NCBI RefSeq assembly: GCF_000961095.1
Contig: NZ_CP011058.1
Span: forward strand, 3,127,501 to 3,191,500
Direction of reading: 5' to 3'
DNA length: 64,000 bases
Origin: Paenibacillus beijingensis
GTDB lineage: Bacteria > Bacillota > Bacilli > Paenibacillales > Paenibacillaceae
Position numbers and translations under genes: made by a program. Numbering within the stretch: position 1 is the stretch's first letter; each line of letters begins with the position of its first letter. Below the pieces are notes generated by a model, which saw only the letters and a program-made list of their open reading frames with translations, searched no databases and was not told where the DNA came from. Below, in pieces: positions 42,298 through 50,600 of this stretch.

Positions 42298-42641
42298 CTA
42301 GTTGTCACCTTTCATTAAACATTTTTTGATTTCAATTACCATGGAATCAAATTGTTTTGATTTTTGAGTGTAGACGATACAAAGTGTCCAAGTCATGATG
42401 AATTGACAAAAAGCAAAAAACCATGCGAGAGGTATGGGCCCTACAATAGGCGTATTTAACACTTTCGAATAAGAAGCCAACAGCGGTAATGAAAAATAAA
42501 AGGTGAAAAAGAATAGCGTGATCGGAACAATAAATTTTTTTTGCTTCTGGTCAGATTTCGAAATAGATTCATCTTCGCAACTTCTTCATAATTCAGTGAA
42601 CCAACCGTTTTTTCATGCGAGTTACTTAGCTGTACACTCAT
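42298..42641 (-). pseudogene. DUF485 (YjcH-like) membrane protein, frameshifted
   Basis: Small two-helix partner of ActP-type symporters. From ATG 42641 (after AGGAGGC) the frame reads MSVQLSNSHEKTVGSLNYEEVA. It then leaves the family frame near 42577. In the next frame, without any start codon, it continues EDESISKSDQKQKKFIVPITLFFFTFYFSLPLLASY and on to IVGPIPLAWFFAFCQFIMTWTLCIVYTQKS. The total of 344 bases is one short of 115 codons, so a single-base deletion explains the break exactly. It may be real inactivation or a sequencing error. The symporter start is three bases downstream, so loss of coupling could also reduce its translation. Confidence 0.85.
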
Positions 42642-42868
42642 TTGTTTGCCTCCTATTATTAATGTTGAACTCCGTTCATACTGCTAACTTGTGTCACGTC
42701 ACAGCTACATATTGAATCAAGACAACCCACCGCTTCGTATGGGGTAGGCCAGATCGTCGGTCTTCAGTGCCGCGACGTGCTCTTATTTATTCCTATTATG
42801 CGGTCTGGCCAAGGACGCCAGAGAGTCCGCTAATGCGACGGCCGCAAGGAACACCGCCGGTGGACGCA

Positions 42869-43822
42869 TCAGCCATCCACGGACGTTTTCACGAACCGGA
42901 CCGTGTCCCTGATCAGATCGTCAACCGTATTGGCATTTTCCATGAGATTGAAACCATGATCAACCGGCCGCGTCCAAAGCTCCTCCTGCCCATCGTGATA
43001 GGCGAGGAGCGCTTTGGCAGTGATCGGCTGTGGGAAGACGATCGTATCTTTGGTTCCGACCGCCAAGAATACAGGCCCCTTATATTTTTCCAGTTCCGCT
43101 GCCGGTACGACCTCGTAAAGGCTTTCGAAGAACCGGCCGCGGAGTGGAATTGGCTTGTTGTCGCCGAGCCTTATCGCTGTGTAGACCTTGTCACCCGCCT
43201 GCGTACCTTCGACCATTCCCTTTTCGCCGAAGATGGTCGTGAACGCGGCTGGGAGGTTTATCCCTGGGTTCCAGAGGACGAGCGAGTGGACTGGTACCGT
43301 CGAACGTCCCGCAACGGCGGTCGAAACGGCGCCACCGAGGCTCATCCCCATTACCGAGATACTCTTGGACACATCGGGACTAGAGGCGAGATAATCGACT
43401 GCAGCGAGCGCATCCTTTACTTCGCTTTCGACAGTCATGTCTTCAAACTTGCCGTCGCTGTCTCCGCTTCCGCGAAAATCGATGCGTAGGGTGGCAATCC
43501 CATTCTTGGCGAAAATCGGTGCGGCCCTTCCGAACAACCCTTCGGGTACGAACTTAGATTTCCAATCGTCACGAGTGCCGGTAAAACCGTGCAGCATCAA
43601 CACGACCGGTGGCCTTTTAATGCCTTCCGGCAGGACGAGAGTGCCGACGACTTTCTGCCCATCGACGTCGAAATGAACAATTTTCTCCTCTGTTCCTTTA
43701 TTGGCGGCTGCCTGGTTATTGGCGGACTTGGATTCCGAATTGCTGTTGTTGCTGCTGCAGCCTCCCAGCAGGAGCGCCGCAGACACGGATACGGCCATTA
43801 ATACGTTCAGTCTTTTTTTCAT
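42869..43822 (-). CDS. Lipoprotein alpha/beta hydrolase
   Basis: A 317-residue exported hydrolase. Signal peptide MKKRLNVLMAVSVSAALLLGGC ends in a lipobox (Cys22), followed by a Ser/Asn/Ala-rich linker (about residues 23-43) typical of surface lipoproteins. The hydrolase core shows LHGFTGTRDDW, RIDFRGSGDSDG, nucleophile GMSLGG (Ser near residue 160), acid in VGTKDTIVFPQ and His in PVDHGFN, like dienelactone-hydrolase/feruloyl-esterase-type enzymes. The opening GQKVVGTLVLPEG is common there. It lies downstream of promoter P4, so it may release the island's substrate outside the cell. It is GC-richer than the symporter genes. Confidence 0.9.
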   Translation of the reverse strand: MKKRLNVLMAVSVSAALLLGGCSSNNSNSESKSANNQAAANKGTEEKIVHFDVDGQKVVGTLVLPEGIKRPPVVLMLHGFTGTRDDWKSKFVPEGLFGRAAPIFAKNGIATLRIDFRGSGDSDGKFEDMTVESEVKDALAAVDYLASSPDVSKSISVMGMSLGGAVSTAVAGRSTVPVHSLVLWNPGINLPAAFTTIFGEKGMVEGTQAGDKVYTAIRLGDNKPIPLRGRFFESLYEVVPAAELEKYKGPVFLAVGTKDTIVFPQPITAKALLAYHDGQEELWTRPVDHGFNLMENANTVDDLIRDTVRFVKTSVDG

Positions 43823-43936
43823 CTCGGTTGAACCTCCCTTTTGGATAACAAGCGAACAAGCGAAATTTTGCCGAATTGCCGGAAAAGCGGGTCGGTGGCT
43901 TTGCCGGACATCACCTCCTTCAAACCTCCCTCTTTT

Positions 43937-44119
43937 TCACCCTTTTACCGACCCGACCATGACCCCTTTGACGAAGTAGCGCTGCAGAAACGGATACAGG
44001 ACGAGCAGCGGCAGCGCTGCGACGATGATGACGCCGAATTTATCTTCGGCCGAGGCAGATGTTCCGGCATTGGCCGCCAGAAGCCCTGCAAGCAGGGCAG
44101 TAACAATCGCGTTTTTCAT
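43937..44119 (-). pseudogene. C-terminal remnant of a carbohydrate ABC permease
   Basis: A 60-codon frame with a good ribosome site (AGGAGGAAGCACA before ATG 44119). Residues from about 25 on (AEDKFGVIIVAALPLLVLYPFLQRYFVKGVMVGSVKG) closely resemble the extreme C-terminus of LplC/YtcP-type sugar permeases, which normally exceed 280 residues. The first 24 residues read like a signal sequence (NAIVTALLAGLLAANAGTSASA). So a short N-terminal segment has been joined to the last part of a permease gene, leaving a translated-looking relic. It lies between P4 and the lipoprotein hydrolase. Confidence 0.7.
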
Positions 44120-44278
44120 TGTGCTTCCTCCTGTGTGATAAAAAGATACGGCGCTGTTGGATATGCCAAGTTCGATTAAGCCTTGACCTTGAAAACGTCC
44201 GTCTGATTGCCTTCCAGCGCGTCGACGCGACCTGGAAGTCGATCTGTAAAGATTTAATGTTATATTTCCTTACACCTA

Positions 44279-44321
44279 AGTATAGTCAAATATTTTGGGT
44301 GGTCAATATAATTTTATCCGG
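44279..44321 (-). promoter_or_regulatory. Island promoter P4, inverted, with shared box
   Basis: On the minus strand, CCGG (44318-44321) begins the same CCGGATAAAATTATA box, with TTGACC (44301-44306), a 16-base spacer and TATACT (44279-44284). It faces the permease relic and lipoprotein hydrolase. Flanking sequence to about 44250 and 44342 is nearly identical to that around P2. The remaining gap up to 44672 contains nested CCCAA/TTGGG and CGGG/CCCG hairpins near 44519-44553 and a TATAAT at 44462-44467, but no gene. Confidence 0.8.
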
Positions 44322-44672
44322 TCATTATAATTTTTCGAAAAGTTGCTAGAATAACATAGATGGCAGTCCACTCGGGCTTTCTCAATTCACGCACGCCCCC
44401 CATGAGTTACCCCATTACACCTCACCAACATCAGTGTTTTTCCCCTAAAATTATCCTTTAGTATAATATCCAGCGGGCTTCCGGCATGATACAATTCGTA
44501 TAGATTGTGCCTAATTTTTCCCAATTAATCGGGCGAATTTCCCGACCTGTTGGGAATTGTGTCTTGTTATACTGATTGTGCCTTGTTTTTTAGAGGCATG
44601 GAACAAAGTTGGGTTTGGATACGATTCGTAACGGATTGGAAGCGAATTATTGTGTTGGAGGAGATGCTGCAG

Positions 44673-47600
44673 ATGAGGATCGGACAGATGAAACGTTGGT
44701 ATAGAAAGGCGGTGAGCACTCTTCTGATCGTCGTCACTTTGGTGACAGCCACCCTATCGCCTGCCGTATATGCGGAAGATGGGGCTGCTGGCTCAGATTG
44801 GTTTGGCATCGGCAACGGCAGCAGCGGCATGAATCTGGAAATTCTGCCGGGCGGCACGGTGACGCAAACGGTCTACCAGCCTCCTGCGTCAGCGCCTCCT
44901 ACACCCGTTCTTGCACCTGTGCCGGAGGTTGTCAATGAGGAACAACTGGAGATAACCGGCACGGCGGAAGCGGGCGCAAAAGTGACCGTTTTTGTATCCC
45001 GCGATGGCGGAACGCCAACTGAGGGAGGGGAGGACATTGCCGAAGACGGCCGCTTTCGCGTGGAAGTTTCACTGCCCGAAGAGGGAGGTTACCGCATAAC
45101 GGCGGTTGCCAGCCTGAGCGGGCAGGTCAGCGGCGAGTCCGCAGCCGCACAGGTCAGGCTGGACAAGACGGCTCCCCCGGAGCCGGTCTTTGGCGAATGG
45201 CTGACGATTGGCACAGACCAGGTCAAAATCAGCTGGACCCCGGGAGGCAGCGCAACTGATACGGTGAAGTACAAGGTGGAACGGGACGGCAAGCTGCTGG
45301 GGGAAGTGACGGAACCGGAGTTTACCGAGCAAAATGTGCCTGAGCTCAGCGCGCTGGTCTACCGTGTATCCGCACAGGATGCCGCCGGCAATGTTTCAAA
45401 CGCGCTGGATATTATGGCGGGAACTGCGCATCATTCGCTGCTTCATGTGAACAGCACGCCGGAAGGTCTTGCAGGCAACGGGCATTCGTACGAAATTGCC
45501 GTCAGCGGAGATGGAACGAAAGCGCTGTTCAGCTCCAAAGCAACGAATCTGGTCTCGGGCTCGGGCAACAGCCAAATCGGAGGTCTGTATACCCGGGATT
45601 TGAAGAGCGGGGAAATGAAAATCATATCGTTCCCGGCCGGAGTGGAACAGTTTGATTCTCCGGTTATCAACGAGAACGGAACTGTGGCGGCTTTACGCGC
45701 AACAGTAAGGGGTGCTGCGGAGATCTTGTTCCATTCAGAAGGTATGGCAGAGGCTCAGAAGGTACCGACGGCTGACGGACAGCCGCCTAATCAGTCAACA
45801 AGCGCTCCGTCCATAAGTGCAGATGGCGAACGGATTGTCTTTGCTTCTCAAGCGACAAATTGGACGACAGGTGAACCGGAGGATATCGAAGCTGATATTT
45901 ATATATATCAGCGGAGAATGAATCAAGTCACCCGCGTACAGCTCCCGGCAGAGGTGCTTCAGATTGAGCATCCGGTCGTGTCCGGCGACGGCAGGTTCAT
46001 CGTATTTAACACCGGTTGCGGCGAATGTATAAACCGGAAATTATACATGCACGATACGGCTCAGCCGGGTAAGGTCAGCTTGATCGGGGAAGGCGGCTTC
46101 GATAAGAGCATCAGCAATGATGGGCGTTATATCGTTTATGACAAGGACGACGGCATTTATTTGTATGACGGCAAAGCCGGCGGGGAGACGAAGACCCGGA
46201 GGATCGCCGAGGATACGCCGGGAGTGATTGACTTCAGCCAGCCGAAAATCAGCGGCAACGGGCGATACGTTATCGTCACCTCCTACGAGCCCCAGAGTCA
46301 GTGGGGATTCCAACGACAGCATTTGAATGTCATCGATTTAACGGATCCGGCTTTGCAGCCGAAGCTGATCAGCAATCCTGCGGAGGATGCATGGAGCGCG
46401 TCCGTCAGCAAGGATGGCGGTAAATTAGGTTTCGCATCGAGATATACGAGCGGATACGGCGACAATGGGGATGATCTAATCAGCACCTTCATCGTCTGTC
46501 CGCAAAAGTGCGGGGAAACGCCTCCGCCAGAGGATAAGCCGATCCAAAGCGTGATGTGGAAAGCAGACATGGCAGGGCGCGCCCAAGTAAAGCTGGGCGG
46601 CAATATCCGGATGACCGTGAACGGAACGGTCCATCGCAAGGCTGCCGTTATCCTTACCTACCGCCAAGGGGATATCGAGAAATCGTCGACCTTGGAGCTA
46701 GTGGAAAACAGTGCCGTTCCCGGTCAGTATACGGGTGAATTTGGTGTGACGGAAGGCATGACGTCCATACAGTCGATCATCGGTCAAGTGGCGGACGGAG
46801 GCGGAACGATGATTTCGCTCCCGGCGAACGGACTTCCGGTTACGGTGTCGGGTGCCTTGCAGGTCGACATTTCCAATCTGCTTAACCCGGATCAATCCGT
46901 CAATGAAGAAGTTAAAGCAGCGCTGGCCGGAAGCCGGCTTGTCGCGTGGAGTGCTTCCAAAAAGGCGGGTGCCCAGGCTTCATTCAGGGACAATGCGCCC
47001 TTTGCCATGGCACTCACGGATGCCGACGATTACAAGCTTACGCTGTTAGCTGCGGATGGCACTCTGCTGGCCGAACATTTCCCGGTCGCAATCAGCAGAG
47101 GGAAGACCTCGTCCGTTTCCATAAGAGCGTTGATCCCTTCCACCGTCGTGATCAGCATCACCGCAGCGGAGAGTGGTCCGGAGCTTGCCAACATCCCGGT
47201 TACGCTGCATAACGAGGATCAGACGGTCGTGCTTGCGGCCGGATCCACGGACGGAAAAGGGCAAGTTCGTCTCGCAGCGGGTTTTGTCGGGGATACCGTG
47301 CACATCAAGACGGAATTGCCGCGTCCTTACTCGCCGCTGGAGGCGTCTACGCTTACATTGGGCAGCAGGGAGATGCAGCTTCCACTCTCGGCGTTGATCC
47401 ATTACGGCACCGTAAGCGGGCAAGTGAAGAACCGGAACGGCGAGCCTTTAAGCGGCGTGAAGGTGTCGATCCAGCAGGACGGCCGCACATTGACAGCCGT
47501 AACGGAAAGCGATGGCACGTATACCATGCGGGTGCCGGAGGGCGATGTCCTAATTGAAGGGAATCGCGAAGGCAGCGGCGAGGATCGGATTCGTACGAGA

Positions 47601-50600
47601 AAACCGGCCTTGTTGAAGATCGAGGCGGGGAAAGAGCACCGTCAGGATCTCGTGCTGCATAAAGAATCGACGGCGACTATTCATTTGAAGCTCTTCACCA
47701 AGCAAGTCGGCGGCAGCTTCGCAGAGCGCAAGCTGGACTTGCAGACGATGCGCGTACTGATGCCCAGCGTGAAGACGGAAGCCGGCAAACCTCAGGTATA
47801 CACGGCTTTTGATAACGGTTTGACGATTAAAGGCTTGGAAGGCGAGAACTACGAAGTCTGCGTGAAGGATGGGTTTGGGCAGATGGGCAGTGCTTGCAAA
47901 TCCGTTACGATCGATGCCCAAATGCAGGCAACGGCGGTATTGGAACTGGAAGAACAGGTCGCTGTGAAAGGCAAGCTGCGCATTGACGGTCCGGGCGTAT
48001 GGACGGTATATGCGGGGTTTGCGGAAACCGCCACGCAATCCTCTGTATCCTACACGCTTCAAGAAGGTAGTTTTCATATTAGCTTGCCGAAGGACGGCAG
48101 CTATCAAGCTATTTTTTCAGCGATAAACGGCGCCAACCAGATTCGTAAAGGGGTAAAAAACTTTACAGCCCGGAAGGGGGAGCTGATTGAGCTTGGCGAC
48201 ATTGAACTGAAGCCGGAAGGGGACAATTATTTCCGGGATCCGGCGGAAAACTTGCTCGAGGCCATGGACAGTCCGGTTGCAGAGGGCAGCCGAGTTACGC
48301 TGCGCGGCAGCTATCGGAACGGGTCTCAGGTGAGCTTGCTTGCTCCGGCGCTCATGATCCGCATTCCCCAGGGAACGTCGCTCGTCCCCGGCAGCATGAT
48401 GCTGAGTGGAACTCCGGTACCCGCTGACCAAATAACCGCAGTATCGGCGGCGCTGGTCAGAGTTTCCCTTGGGAAGGATTTGAATGCGCAGGAAAGCGGA
48501 ACGGTTACCTACCAGCTGCAGGTGGAGCAAGTGAAATCGGATTTGTTGCCGGCGGAGCTCAGTATGTCGTTCCATAAACCCGGTTCGGAGGAAGCGATAG
48601 AGGAACAGATCGCCAGCACACTTATACCGACAACGCAAGTCAGCATCGACGCGCCTGCTAAGGCGAAGAAATCTTCCGATTCGGGCGATTCGGTTATTAA
48701 CGTCAGCGGCCGCGCGGTCCCGGGCAGCAGCGTGCAGATTTACGACGGTCCGCACATTGCCGGCGTGACAACAGCCTCGCAAGGCGGCTACTGGAGTCAG
48801 ACGCTGACCTTGCTCCCGGAGCGGGCGGAAGGGCGGATACATGCCGTTTCGGCCGTAGCGGTAAAAGGCTCGGATGAGTGGCGTTCCAAGCAAGCGTTCG
48901 TTGAAGTGGTGGACGATAATGAGCCTGTACCGCTGGAGCTGACGATGTTCACCAATGGACACCGGTTAGAGTCGAATCTTTCGGAAGGCGTCCTTCGCTT
49001 TCCGTTGTCCGTGCACCCGCATAAGCCGATTTCCTTCTCGCTCTTATTCCGTTACCCTGACCGGGTGCAGAACGTGACAATTGGTTTGGCGGGAGAAAAG
49101 ATACCGATGACTTATAACCGTCTTACCGGGCGGTACGAAGGCATCAAATCGACCCCGCAGCGAAATTTGGGACCTGTTTCTTTAAGCTATGATGTAATAC
49201 CGGAGCCTTTCGCAGCTGTGGAAAATGAAGATCAGATCCGAAAGTCCATGCCTCCTGTCATCCGCGATTTGCAGGGAGAGGTGCTGCCTCCGGAGCAATC
49301 GGTCCCTGAATCTACGGAAGCGGATCCGGCGGGCCGCGTTTATTTGAACAAGGTCGTACTGACCAGCAAAGACTCGCCGGATGAGAAAATAGAGACGCAA
49401 TATTTCTACCGAATCATGCCGGATGATTATGAGCCGGGCAAGCCGGTTCAAGAAAATGGCGAGGGAATCTACGATCTCAAGTTTTCTTACAGCAAGCAGG
49501 CGAAGACGATCCAGGTGAGTGCCGTTATGTCGGGTAACCAAGCCAAGACACTCATTCAAAGCCTGAACGGGGATGCCGCCGGTATGGCAATCAACCCTTA
49601 TATCGAAGTCGGAACAAAAATCCGCTACGAGCTAAAAACGCCGGGAACTCCAAGTCCGCTCGGACTCGCTTCGGCTATCTACGCAGGATATGACTTTCAG
49701 CAAAAAATGGATCAGCTGAACGATTTGATGGACCAGGTGAATGCCAGCGGTTGCATGGCGCCAAGCTCGGTGCAGCATTATTATAAGGAGCTGGAGAAGC
49801 TTTCCGAACAGCTCTTCGTCAATCTGCTGACCAAATACTCGCTGCAGATTACAGCGATGAACCTCGCGGCGATCGGTATTGGATTTCCTGCAGGAGTAGG
49901 CGTCGTCGCCGCCTCCTTGGCGATCAATTATGCGATGAACAGCGCATGGGAGGACGATTTGTCCGCCTTGCAGCAGCAGTTCGCCGACCAGCAAAGCGGG
50001 GATGACTGTGAAGATGAGGATGAAGAAAAGGATCCGCGCAGACCGAAGGATCCTCGAGACCCTGATGACGACCGGGACATCGTAGATCCGTATTGGATCT
50101 ATGATCCGAGCGGATATGCCTATGAAGCGGTGGAATCGAACCGGCTGGCTGGCGTGACGACAACAGCGATGTATTTGGATCCGGCCGATCAGCTGTGGAA
50201 AAAATGGGATGCGGCGATCTACGGCCAGCGCAATCCGTTACGGACAAACGCGGAGGGACGGTATGCCTGGGATGTGCCGGAAGGCAAGTGGCAGGTGCTG
50301 TTTGAAAAAGAGGGCTACGAGCCGGCGCGAAGCGCTGTGCTTGAAGTGCTGCCCCCTCACTTTGACGTCAATGTCGGGCTGGTTTCCAAAGTCGCCCCGA
50401 CTGTAACGGCGGTTCTGCCGGAATCGGCAGGCGGCGGTGTGCGGGTCTTTTTCAGCAAATATATGCAGACTGAGACGGTTGCATCCGACTTGGTCCGGTT
50501 GACGGACACAGCGTCGGCAGTCGAGATTCCGCTTACCGTGGAAGCCGTTCAGCCGGAAAACAGCCCGGGCGGCCAGCCGCTGGCAAAGCAGTTCCGCATC

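Noticed and set aside
42767..43489. A 240-codon plus-strand frame opposite the lipoprotein hydrolase
   Set aside because: The minus strand has a lipobox and a complete catalytic triad; the plus frame is a shadow.
44279..44342. P2/P4 inverted repeats as the ends of an insertion sequence
   Set aside because: There is no transposase between them, no target duplication was seen, and the shared part is a functional-looking promoter and leader.
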